Shown piece after piece: positions 6,513 through 14,083 of a stretch of DNA of 18,462 nucleotides. The first letter of the stretch is position 1. Each line of letters begins with the position of its first letter. Location of the stretch: assembly GCA_021739805.1 (NCBI GenBank), contig JAIPBB010000076.1, positions 1 to 18,462 on the forward strand, given 5' to 3'. The position numbers and the translations under genes are program-made. This stretch comes from Saprospiraceae bacterium (GTDB taxonomy: Bacteria > Bacteroidota > Bacteroidia > Bacteroidales > JAIPBB01). The notes under the pieces are model-generated. The model was given only the letters and a program-made list of their open reading frames with translations. It had not been told where the DNA came from and did not search any database.

Positions 6513-8309
6513 ATGAAAACACAAAACCAACCAAATACCAATATAAAACTCTGGAAAGGCATTGCTTATGTTGCCGGAGTCTTCTCTTTTATTTTATGTG
6601 TGCTTTTAATTGCCAACTATTTACAGATAAATACTGAAGACCCTGTAAATACCAAAGTGATTGAATCTTTAGTTAAAAGCTTAAACGATAATCCTGATAA
6701 TATTGCTCTTAAAGAGCAAATCAGGGAAATGGATTTACTTGCCAGAAAAGCTTATTTCACATCTCAATGGCAAATTCGTTTTGGTGGTTATTTATTATTA
6801 ATTGGAATTGCAGTTTTAGTTATTGCAATGCAAATGATAAGCTCTGCAAAAAAAATATCCCCCGAAGTTTCAAATGAAAAAGCTGACAGTATTGTTGCAA
6901 CTCAAAAAAATGCCCGTAAGTGGATTTCGATTATTGGAACTGCTTTGGTTATTACCGCATTGATATTTGCATATTTGTCTCATAATGAAATGGGAAAAAC
7001 TTTTTCAAAACTGGCAGAAAAAAAGTCAAATGATACAGAAGATGTAGTCAAAAAAGCCGAAGTTGAAAACACTAAACAAGCTGAAACTCTTCAGGCAGAC
7101 TCAATAAAAACTGATAGTATTACTGAAGAAGATTTGGACACTTATTATCCAACAATAGAAGAAATAAAGAAAAACTATGCATCTTTCCGTGGATTTGGTG
7201 GGAATGGAATTTCATATCATAAAAATATTCCAACAAAATGGAATGGCAAAACCGGAGAAAACATTAAATGGAAAACAGAAATTCCACTTAAAGGATATAA
7301 TTCACCCATTGTTTGGGATGATAAAATATTTCTTGCAGGTGCTGAAAATAATAAACGTGAAGTTTATTGTATAGATAAAAATACCGGAAAATTCTTATGG
7401 AAAGCTTTAGTGGATAATATTCCCGGCTCCGCAAAAAAATTCCCCGAAGTTACAGATGACACAGGTCATTCTGCTCCAACTTTAGTTACTGACGGAAAAA
7501 GAGTTTATGCAATTTTTTCAAATGGCGACATTATAGCTTTTGACTTTGATGGAAACAGAGTCTGGGCAAAAAATCTTGGACTTCCAAGCAATCATTATGG
7601 TCATTCATCTTCATTGATGATGCACAAAAATATGGTGATTGTTCAGTATGACATGAAAGGCTCTGCTAAGATTATGGCATTATCATCAAATTCAGGAAAT
7701 ATTGTTTGGACTACAAAAAGAGAAGATAAAATTTCGTGGGCTTCACCAATTATTGTTAACACCGGAAATCAGACTGAAATCATATTAGTTTCTGAGCCAA
7801 ATGTTGCTTCTTATAATGCTGATTCAGGTAAGGAATTGTGGAAACTGAATTGTATGTATGGTGAAGTTGGACCATCTTGTGCTTATGCCGATGGAATTGT
7901 TTATGCCTTAAATGAATATGCTGTTTTAGTTGCAATCAAAGCCGGAAAAAATCCAGAAATTCTTTGGGAAGGCGATGAATATCTTTCTGATGTTCCAAGT
8001 CCTGTGGCAAACGACAAATATCTTTTTGTTGTAACCAGTTATGGAGCTATAGCTTGCTATGATGCGAAAAAAGGAACACAGTTTTGGGAACAGGAATTTC
8101 CAAATGGATTTTATTCTTCACCGATTTTGGTTGATGGAAAAATTTATGCTATTGACAGGCAGGGAATCATGCATATTTTCAAAGCTGATAAAACATATAA
8201 ATCAATAGGAACAAATGAACTAGGAGAAAAATCTGATTGTACTCCTGCTTTTATGAATGGAAAAATTTATATAAGAGGAGAGAAGAATTTGTATTGCGTT
8301 GGGAAATGA
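6513..8309 (+). CDS. Three-helix membrane PQQ-like beta-propeller protein (propeller 2)
   Basis: A 598-residue protein. Hydrophobic helices lie at about 17-35, 90-108 and 137-154, separated by a roughly 50-residue loop and a short charged loop. A charged, probably extended linker (about 160-215) follows. The propeller begins near YASFRGFGG with the FRG signature. Repeats include NSPIVWDDKIFLAG, KNTGKFLW, SAPTLVTDGKRVYAIF, NSGNIVW, SPVANDKYLFVV, SSPILVDGKIYAID and a closing TPAFMNGKIYIRG, consistent with about seven to eight blades. With a cytoplasmic N-terminus, the three helices put the propeller in the periplasm. PQQ binding is unproven. The multi-helix anchor differs from the single helix of propeller 1 and the signal peptide of propeller 3, so the three are not simple redundant copies. 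Its stop is closely followed by an inverted CATAAAAG/CTTTTATG repeat. Confidence 0.87.
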   Translation: MKTQNQPNTNIKLWKGIAYVAGVFSFILCVLLIANYLQINTEDPVNTKVIESLVKSLNDNPDNIALKEQIREMDLLARKAYFTSQWQIRFGGYLLLIGIAVLVIAMQMISSAKKISPEVSNEKADSIVATQKNARKWISIIGTALVITALIFAYLSHNEMGKTFSKLAEKKSNDTEDVVKKAEVENTKQAETLQADSIKTDSITEEDLDTYYPTIEEIKKNYASFRGFGGNGISYHKNIPTKWNGKTGENIKWKTEIPLKGYNSPIVWDDKIFLAGAENNKREVYCIDKNTGKFLWKALVDNIPGSAKKFPEVTDDTGHSAPTLVTDGKRVYAIFSNGDIIAFDFDGNRVWAKNLGLPSNHYGHSSSLMMHKNMVIVQYDMKGSAKIMALSSNSGNIVWTTKREDKISWASPIIVNTGNQTEIILVSEPNVASYNADSGKELWKLNCMYGEVGPSCAYADGIVYALNEYAVLVAIKAGKNPEILWEGDEYLSDVPSPVANDKYLFVVTSYGAIACYDAKKGTQFWEQEFPNGFYSSPILVDGKIYAIDRQGIMHIFKADKTYKSIGTNELGEKSDCTPAFMNGKIYIRGEKNLYCVGK

Positions 8310-8315
8310 AAAAAT

Positions 8316-8438
8316 GAACCATAAAAGACATAAAAGAACATATAAGAAGAACAAAATATAAATAAAATAAAACCTAAAAAGGCATATAAAAATATATAAG
8401 ATAAAAGCTTTTATTCCCTTTTATGCCTTTTATGGTTC
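8316..8438. repeat. Inverted ATAAAAG/CTTTTAT repeat pair
   Basis: The left arm, starting GAACCATAAAAGACATAAAA at 8316, and the right arm CTTTTATGCCTTTTATGGTT (8418-8437, then C) are complementary over 21 bases with one mismatch. They enclose about 80 AT-rich bases. The right arm is identical to 2167-2186. The pair fills the whole gap before the GxxExxY gene and ends 13 bases before its ATG. Confidence 0.85.
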
Positions 8439-8451
8439 AAAAACAAAAACA

Positions 8452-8865
8452 ATGGAAATAACAAAAACTTATTTAAAAGACTTAATATATCAGGTAAATG
8501 GTGCTGCAATCGAAGTTCACAAAGCATTAGGTCCCGGATTATTAGAGAGTGTTTATCATAAATGTATGAAACATGAACTAGATAGAAGACATATTAAATA
8601 TAAATCAGAATTTGTTGTTCCTATTAACTATAAAGGATTGGAATTAGATGCAGATTTAAGATGCGATTTATTTGTTGAAAATATTTTGCCGGTTGAACTA
8701 AAAGCAACAGAAGGAATTAATCCTATTCATGAAGCACAGATTTTATCATATATGAAATTGTTAAAAGTACCAGAAGGGGTATTATACAATTTTAATGTTG
8801 TAAATCTCTATAACGAAGGACAACGAACTTATGTTAATGAATTATACCGGGACTTACCGGATTAA
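8452..8865 (+). CDS. GxxExxY protein (PD-(D/E)XK-like fold)
   Basis: A 137-residue protein with the family signature GLLESVY (residues 29-35) after GAAIEVHKALGPG. A nuclease-like core follows, with D72 (RCDLF) and E82-x-K84 (PVELK), the arrangement of a PD-(D/E)XK fold. Then comes a conserved HEAQILSYMKLL region. The length is normal for the family, so it looks intact. The biological function of GxxExxY proteins is not established. They are scattered widely in Bacteroidota and often sit in variable intergenic positions. Here the gene splits the propeller 2 and NADH-dehydrogenase-like genes and is bracketed by 20-nt direct repeats (8418-8437 and 8929-8948, one mismatch), which points to an inserted passenger. 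Confidence 0.9.
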   Translation: MEITKTYLKDLIYQVNGAAIEVHKALGPGLLESVYHKCMKHELDRRHIKYKSEFVVPINYKGLELDADLRCDLFVENILPVELKATEGINPIHEAQILSYMKLLKVPEGVLYNFNVVNLYNEGQRTYVNELYRDLPD

Positions 8866-8918
8866 TATGAAAGCTAAAAAATAATTTAGAAAGACTTAAA
8901 GAAAAACTATAAGAAGAC

Positions 8919-8948
8919 CTTTTATGATCTTTTATGTCTTTTATGGTT
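8919..8948. repeat. CTTTTATG repeat array downstream of the GxxExxY gene
   Basis: Three imperfect units, CTTTTATGAT, CTTTTATGT and CTTTTATGGTT, end 18 bases before the ATG of the NuoEF fusion. Positions 8929-8948 match 8418-8437 in direct orientation with one mismatch, and match 2167-2186 equally well. Confidence 0.8.
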
Positions 8949-8966
8949 AAGAAAAAAGATAGTTAA

Positions 8967-11312
8967 ATGGTTCAAAACATAAACCATATCATCGACAACA
9001 TAATATCACAGACCGGAACTTCTGTTGATAAGGTTATTCCTATACTTCAGGCAATCCAAAATGAGTTTAACTATTTGCCTGAAGAAGCCCTTAGAAGAGT
9101 TTGTGAAACAACTGATATCACTCCTTCACGAATTTATGGTGTTTCAACTTTTTATACCCAATTCCGACATAAACCTGTTGGAAAACATATAATCAAAGTT
9201 TGTGTTGGAACGGCTTGTCATGTGAAAGGAGCTATGCTTGTTTTTGATGCTTTCAAACGAAAATTAAACTTAGAAGATAGAGAAGACACTGATTCTAATG
9301 GACTTTTTACTCTTGATCAGGTTGCTTGCCTTGGATGCTGTACGATTGCTCCGGTGGTTCAGATTGATGATATCACTTATGGTCATGTTGCTTCCGAAAA
9401 TGTTTCTGAAATCCTTGATGATTTTTTGAAAGGTGGCGAGAATAAATCTTTAGTGAAATTTAATTCTAAAACGATAAACCAAAAATCACAAGGCGAAATC
9501 AAAATTGGGTTAGGCTCATGTTGTGTGGCAAGTGGAAGTTCAGATGTGAAAAATGAATTGGAAAAAGCATTAAACCGAAGCAATATAAATGTCGATGTCA
9601 AGCAAGTTGGTTGTATTGGAATTTGCAACCAGGTTCCGATGATGGAAATCGAAAAACCGAATGAAGAAACAATAATTTATACCAAAATTAAACCCGAAGA
9701 AGTAAAGGAAATTATCCATCAACATTTCAAACCAATCGGTTTTACTGACAGACTGAAAAGTAATTTTAACCATTTCTTTGATAAATACGTTTTTGAGGGA
9801 ATTCCAAAATATTCCAAGCGATATATGGCAGATCAAAGAGACACTCCGGTTTCAGAGTTTTTAAATGAGCAAATTAATATAGCTACCGAATTTCGTGGTG
9901 TCTTAAAACCAACCGATATTTCAGAATACAAATCCTTGGGTGGATTTAAAGCACTGGAAAAATGTCTTAATTTAAGTCAGGATGAAATTATTGATATTAT
10001 TTACAAAAGTGGATTAAAAGGCAGAGGTGGAGCAGGATTTTTAGCAGCGTTAAAATGGAAAGATGTTAAAAAATTTGAATCCGATATTAAATACATAATT
10101 TGCAATGGTGACGAAGGTGACCCGGGAGCTTTTATGGACCGAATGCTACTCGAATCTTATCCATTTCGGATAATTGAAGGAATAATTATCGCAGCTTATA
10201 CTGTTGGAGCAAGAGAGGGAATGTTTTATATCAGAGCGGAATATCCTTTGGCTGTAAAACGGGTTAATGAAGCATTGGAAAAATGCAGACAAGAAGGTTT
10301 GATTGGTGAAAACATTTTAAATAGTGGATTTTCATTCGAGCTTAAAATATTCGAAGGAGCCGGAGCATTTGTTTGTGGAGAAGAAACCGCATTAGTTGCT
10401 TCGATTGAAGGAAAAAGAGGGCTTCCAAGAATTCGACCACCTTTCCCATCCGAAAGTGGATTATGGGGAAAACCTACTTTGATAAATAACACCGAAACTT
10501 ATTCTTTGATTTCATGGATAATGAAAAACGGTGCAGATGCTTTCAATAAAATAGGAACTGAAAACAGTAAAGGAACAAAGGTTTTTGCTCTGGCAGGAAA
10601 GATAAATCGTGGTGGTTTGATTGAAGTACCGATGGGAATCACAATCAGAAAGATAGTTGAAGAAATTGGTGGTGGAATTCCTAATGGAAAAGCATTTAAA
10701 GCAGTTCAGATTGGTGGTCCTTCCGGTGGTTGTATTCCTGCTTCACTTGCAGACACACCTATTGATTTTGGCTCATTAAGTGGAATTGGAGCAATGATGG
10801 GTTCCGGTGGCTTGGTGGTTTTGGATGAAACTGATTGTATGGTTGATATAGCCAGATATTTTCTTTCATTCACCCAGGACCAATCTTGCGGAAGATGTAC
10901 TTATTGCAGAGTTGGAACAAAAAGAATGCTTGAGATTCTTGATAAGATTACAACAGGAAAAGCTGTTCCCGAAGATTTAGTAACTCTTGAAAATCTTTGC
11001 TACAGTGTTATAAAGGGTAGCATTTGTGGTTTAGGAAAATCAGCACCAAATCCTGTTTTATCAACATTAAAATATTTTAGAGAAGAATACGAAGCTCATA
11101 TAAATGGGAAATGCCCAACTGGAAAATGTAAAAATTTAACAACATATTTCATTACAACTGACTGCATTGGCTGTACAAAATGCGCTCAAAATTGTCCATC
11201 AGATGCGATTATAGCAAAACCATATGAGCAGCAAAAGATTGATAGTGAAAAGTGCATAAAGTGCGATATTTGCAAACAAATTTGTCCGGTTGGGGCGGTT
11301 AAGACAAGATAG
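8967..11312 (+). CDS. NuoE-NuoF fusion, NADH-oxidising flavo-iron-sulfur protein (HydC+HydB-like)
   Basis: A 781-residue cytosolic protein. Domains in order: a NuoE/HydC thioredoxin-like 2Fe-2S domain with C79-x4-C84 and C121-x3-C125 (1-155); a second thioredoxin-like 2Fe-2S domain with C185/C186 and C216-x3-C220 (175-255); the NuoF FMN and NADH domain with GRGGAGF (352-358), CNGDEGDPGAF (379-389) and GAFVCGEETAL (467-477); an SLBB-like stretch; the NuoF 4Fe-4S site C641/C644/C647...C687; and a C-terminal two-cluster ferredoxin (C733-C743 and C763-C773). This is the organisation of the diaphorase subunits of bifurcating hydrogenases, formate dehydrogenases and Stn-type transhydrogenases, with HydC and HydB fused. 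It should exchange electrons between NADH and Fe-S carriers. No hydrogenase or formate dehydrogenase catalytic subunit is encoded nearby. The likely partner is the 2Fe-2S/FAD protein, from which it is separated by the KilA-N gene. Confidence 0.92.
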   Translation: MVQNINHIIDNIISQTGTSVDKVIPILQAIQNEFNYLPEEALRRVCETTDITPSRIYGVSTFYTQFRHKPVGKHIIKVCVGTACHVKGAMLVFDAFKRKLNLEDREDTDSNGLFTLDQVACLGCCTIAPVVQIDDITYGHVASENVSEILDDFLKGGENKSLVKFNSKTINQKSQGEIKIGLGSCCVASGSSDVKNELEKALNRSNINVDVKQVGCIGICNQVPMMEIEKPNEETIIYTKIKPEEVKEIIHQHFKPIGFTDRLKSNFNHFFDKYVFEGIPKYSKRYMADQRDTPVSEFLNEQINIATEFRGVLKPTDISEYKSLGGFKALEKCLNLSQDEIIDIIYKSGLKGRGGAGFLAALKWKDVKKFESDIKYIICNGDEGDPGAFMDRMLLESYPFRIIEGIIIAAYTVGAREGMFYIRAEYPLAVKRVNEALEKCRQEGLIGENILNSGFSFELKIFEGAGAFVCGEETALVASIEGKRGLPRIRPPFPSESGLWGKPTLINNTETYSLISWIMKNGADAFNKIGTENSKGTKVFALAGKINRGGLIEVPMGITIRKIVEEIGGGIPNGKAFKAVQIGGPSGGCIPASLADTPIDFGSLSGIGAMMGSGGLVVLDETDCMVDIARYFLSFTQDQSCGRCTYCRVGTKRMLEILDKITTGKAVPEDLVTLENLCYSVIKGSICGLGKSAPNPVLSTLKYFREEYEAHINGKCPTGKCKNLTTYFITTDCIGCTKCAQNCPSDAIIAKPYEQQKIDSEKCIKCDICKQICPVGAVKTR

Positions 11313-11338
11313 TATTTGCAAGAGAACTCTAAATATCA

Positions 11339-11450
11339 AAAAAACAAAAAACAAATGACAAATAAATTCCAAAATATAAATTTCAAAAATACAAACAGTT
11401 TGAAATGTGATAATTTGAAATTTTGAATATATTTATATTGGCAAATAATG
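11339..11450. repeat. Dispersed 35-nt repeat with an imperfect inverted-repeat tail
   Basis: Positions 11339-11373 (an A-run, then CAAAAAACAAATGACAAATA and ATTCCAAA) are repeated exactly in inverted orientation at 16120-16154. After it, CCAAAATATAAATTTC pairs imperfectly with the TTGAATATATTTATATTGG region near 11423-11441, so the unit can fold back. It lies between the NuoEF fusion and the KilA-N gene. Confidence 0.75.
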
Positions 11451-11463
11451 CAGATTTTAATTA

Positions 11464-11477
11464 TACCGAATTCGGTA
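11464..11477. promoter_or_regulatory. Perfect palindrome upstream of the KilA-N gene, possible operator
   Basis: TACCGAATTCGGTA is a perfect 14-bp palindrome 28 bases before the ATG at 11506. A symmetric site just ahead of a DNA-binding-domain gene suggests autoregulation, but it may equally be part of the inserted element. There is no direct evidence of binding. Confidence 0.45.
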
Positions 11478-11505
11478 CAATTAATATAAAATTTTGAAAA
11501 TAATT

Positions 11506-12345
11506 ATGAAAAGTATAAATGTAAAGGAGCAAGCTGTTTCAATAATACAGATAAACAACGAAGATTATATCAGCATTACCGATATAGCACGATTTAAAAA
11601 TTCTAAAGACCCCAAAGATGTTGTAAAGAATTGGCTAAGAAATAGAAGTACTATTGAGTTTATTGGATTATGGGAGAAAATTAATAACCCTGATTTTAAA
11701 GGGGTCGAATTCGACCCCCTTTTATTTGAAGCAGGAAGTAATAGTTTTACTCTTTCACCTTCAAAATGGATTGAAAAGACAAATGCTATTGGTATTCATA
11801 GCAAATTAGGAAGAGGTGGTGGAACATACGCTCAAAAAGATATCGCTTTTGAATTTGCATCGTGGGTAAGTGCAGAATTTAAACTGTATTTAATAAAAGA
11901 ATTTCAACGATTAAAAGAAGATGAAAGCAATCGTTTAAAATTGGGATGGAACTTTCAAAGAACACTTGCCAAAGTAAATTATAAAATTCATACTGATGCC
12001 ATAAAAGAAAATCTAATCCCACAACAACTAAGTTCTAAACAAATCTCTATTATTTATGCGAACGAAGCGGATGTGCTTAACATTGCACTATTTGGAAAAA
12101 CTGCCAAACAATGGAGAGACGAAAATCCAAATGAAAAGGGAAATATACGGGATTTTGCTAGTATTCAACAACTGGTTGTATTATCAAATTTAGAAAGCAT
12201 TAACGCAATGCTTATTCATCAAAATATATCTCAAAAGGAAAGATTAGTTCAATTAAATCAAATGGCAATTTCACAAATGAAATCGCTTGTTGAAAATAGT
12301 ACAATAGATAAATTGGATAATACTGATTCTGAAAAATTAAACTAA
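11506..12345 (+). CDS. KilA-N domain protein
   Basis: With the ATG at 11506 the protein has 279 residues. A TTG at 11494 would add only four residues and is not needed. The N-terminal half is a KilA-N domain: ISITDIARFKN (22-32), VKNWLRNRSTIEFIGLWE (40-57), then GRGGGTYAQKDIAFEFASWVS (102-122) and KLYLIKEFQRLK (126-137). The C-terminal half is helical and includes FGKTAKQWRDENP, seen in many Bacteroidota KilA-N proteins. KilA-N domains are DNA-binding modules of phage and mobile-element origin; the role of chromosomal single copies is unclear. The gene lies between the two halves of the NADH-dehydrogenase-like module, with the repeat and palindrome upstream and 18 bases to the next gene. The codons for GVEFDPL contain a perfect 18-bp palindrome. 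Confidence 0.9.
   Translation: MKSINVKEQAVSIIQINNEDYISITDIARFKNSKDPKDVVKNWLRNRSTIEFIGLWEKINNPDFKGVEFDPLLFEAGSNSFTLSPSKWIEKTNAIGIHSKLGRGGGTYAQKDIAFEFASWVSAEFKLYLIKEFQRLKEDESNRLKLGWNFQRTLAKVNYKIHTDAIKENLIPQQLSSKQISIIYANEADVLNIALFGKTAKQWRDENPNEKGNIRDFASIQQLVVLSNLESINAMLIHQNISQKERLVQLNQMAISQMKSLVENSTIDKLDNTDSEKLN
11701..11718. repeat. Perfect 18-bp palindrome inside the KilA-N gene
   Basis: GGGGTCGAATTCGACCCC lies within the coding sequence over the residues GVEFDPL. It shares the inner CGAATTCG with the palindrome upstream of the gene (11464-11477). With a one-base bulge the symmetry extends to AAAGGGG and CCCCCTTT. Confidence 0.85.
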
Positions 12346-12363
12346 GTTGACACAAAAGATAAA

Positions 12364-13935
12364 ATGATTGAACTAAAAATAGATAACATAAAAGTGAAAG
12401 TTGCAAAAGGAACAACTGTTCTTCAGGCTGCTGAATCTATTGGGATTAAAATTCCGACTATGTGTTATTTGAAAGGCTATAGCAATCATCCATCTTGTAT
12501 GATATGTGTTGTTAAGGATAATAAAACAAATAATCTTCAGCCAAGTTGTGCTTTATTGGCGGAGGAAGGGATGGAAATTATCAGCTCTGATGAAGATGTT
12601 ATAAATTCCCGAAAAGAAGCATTAGAGCTGCTTCTCAGCGACCATGTTGGCGATTGCGAAGCTCCATGTACTATGTCTTGCCCTGCCAATATGGATATTC
12701 CATTAATGAATCGTTTAATTGCTAAAGGTGACTTCGCTGAAGCAATTAAAGTTGTTAAAGAAACTATTGCACTTCCTTTGGTTTTGGGATATATCTGTGC
12801 TGCTCCTTGCGAAAAAGCTTGCAGAAGAAAAGATGCTGACAAAGCAGTTTCAATTTGTGAACTTAAAAAGTTTGTTTCGTTAATTGATTCGAAAAATGAA
12901 CAGGCTTACTACCCACCAAAGAAGAAGAGTTCAGGAAAGAAAGTAGCAATAATTGGAAGCGGTGCAGCAGGACTTTCAGCCGCATATTATTTATTGAAAG
13001 CAGGACATGATGTGATTTTGTTTGATAAAAATAAAAAAGCAGGTGGAAATCTTCGTTATGAAATTCCTGAAAATGAACTGCCACAATATATTCTGGATAA
13101 GGAAATTGAAATTATTAAAAATTTCGGTGCCGAGTTTATTCTTAATAAAAATATTACAAAAGAAATCTTTGAAACGGAAATTAAAAAGAAATTTGATGCA
13201 ATTGTTTTAGCTGCTGGTGATTATCTAAAATCCGAAATCAGCACTTTTGGTTTTAATTCAACAAAAACAGGTGTTGGGTTTGAGAAAGAAACTTTTGAAG
13301 TTGATTCTGGAGTTTTTGCCTGTGGAAGTATTTTGAAAAACGAAAAAATGGCTATTCGTGTTGCGGCTCAGGGGAGATTAGTTGCTTTATCTGTTGATAG
13401 TTTTTTGAAAGGAAATAAACCTGAGCCACAGAAGAAAACTTTTAACTCAAAATTTGGCAAATTAAAAGAAGCAGAAGTTGAAGAATACTTAAAAGAAGCA
13501 AATAATACTCAAAGACTCGAACCAAAAATAAAACTTGATGGATTCACAGTTGAAGAAGCCAAGGAAGAAGCAAAACGTTGTATGCGTTGCGATTGTAGAA
13601 AAAAGGATAATTGTAAACTAAGAGACTTTTCAGATGAATATGAAGCAGACAGAAGAAAATTTCTATTTGGTGAAAGAAATAAACTAACAAAACAATTTAA
13701 TCACGACACCGTTGTTTATGAAGCTGAGAAATGCATCCGCTGTGGGCTTTGTGTTGATATTTGCGAAAAAAGTGGAGAATTAGTTGGATTGGCTCAAATA
13801 GGAAGAGGCTTTGACGTTAGAATTCAAGTGCCATTTAGCTCTGAACTTAGCGAAGCATTAACACATGCTGCTAGATTGTGTGTTGAGGCTTGCCCGACTG
13901 GGGCGTTGGCTTTCAAAGGTGAAGGAGAAGGCTAA
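12364..13935 (+). CDS. NuoG/GltD-like 2Fe-2S, FAD and 4Fe-4S protein lacking the NAD(P)H domain
   Basis: A 523-residue cytosolic protein. Residues 1-75 are a NuoG-type 2Fe-2S domain (C34, C45, C48, C62). Residues 88-175 form a GltD-type two-cluster region (C98, C102, C106-P; C145, C149, C153). An FAD Rossmann domain begins KKVAIIGSGAAGLSAAYYL (192-210) and closes with GVFACGSI (316-323) and AAQGRLVA. In GltD/NfnB proteins a roughly 120-residue NAD(P)H-binding domain with a GGGxxAxD motif lies between the two FAD halves. Here FDAIVLAAGDY (277-287) runs almost directly into the closing half, so that domain is absent. C406/C409/C411/C417 and C457/C460/C463/C467 with C506/C510-P bind further clusters. 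It probably pairs with the NuoEF fusion as its electron outlet. The last five residues, GEGEG, are encoded by an intergenic-type repeat. Confidence 0.88.
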   Translation: MIELKIDNIKVKVAKGTTVLQAAESIGIKIPTMCYLKGYSNHPSCMICVVKDNKTNNLQPSCALLAEEGMEIISSDEDVINSRKEALELLLSDHVGDCEAPCTMSCPANMDIPLMNRLIAKGDFAEAIKVVKETIALPLVLGYICAAPCEKACRRKDADKAVSICELKKFVSLIDSKNEQAYYPPKKKSSGKKVAIIGSGAAGLSAAYYLLKAGHDVILFDKNKKAGGNLRYEIPENELPQYILDKEIEIIKNFGAEFILNKNITKEIFETEIKKKFDAIVLAAGDYLKSEISTFGFNSTKTGVGFEKETFEVDSGVFACGSILKNEKMAIRVAAQGRLVALSVDSFLKGNKPEPQKKTFNSKFGKLKEAEVEEYLKEANNTQRLEPKIKLDGFTVEEAKEEAKRCMRCDCRKKDNCKLRDFSDEYEADRRKFLFGERNKLTKQFNHDTVVYEAEKCIRCGLCVDICEKSGELVGLAQIGRGFDVRIQVPFSSELSEALTHAARLCVEACPTGALAFKGEGEG

Positions 13936-14020
13936 GGCGAAGGAATGGAGTAGGTAGTAGGCAAAGTAATAAGGCAAAAGAAGGGGTGAATGGGAGAAGG
14001 GGAGAGCGTGAGAATGAGAT
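13922..14020. repeat. Purine-rich intergenic repeat overlapping a stop codon
   Basis: AAGGAGAAGGCTAAGG (13922-13937) contains the TAA of the preceding gene and is the exact reverse complement of 429-444. It continues as G/A-rich low-complexity sequence to about 14020. The rest of the gap to 14083 is AT-rich with nothing I can support. Confidence 0.7.
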
Positions 14021-14083
14021 AATACAATTGGTGAATTTTAAAATATAAATTAGACAAAAGTATTTAAATACTAAATAACAAAG

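Noticed and set aside
11494..11505. TTG start for the KilA-N gene
   Set aside because: An ATG four codons later gives the same protein with a more usual start.
12364..13935. Nfn or Stn-type NADPH transhydrogenase subunit
   Set aside because: The NAD(P)H-binding domain with GGGxxAxD is absent, so a transhydrogenase assignment is not supported.
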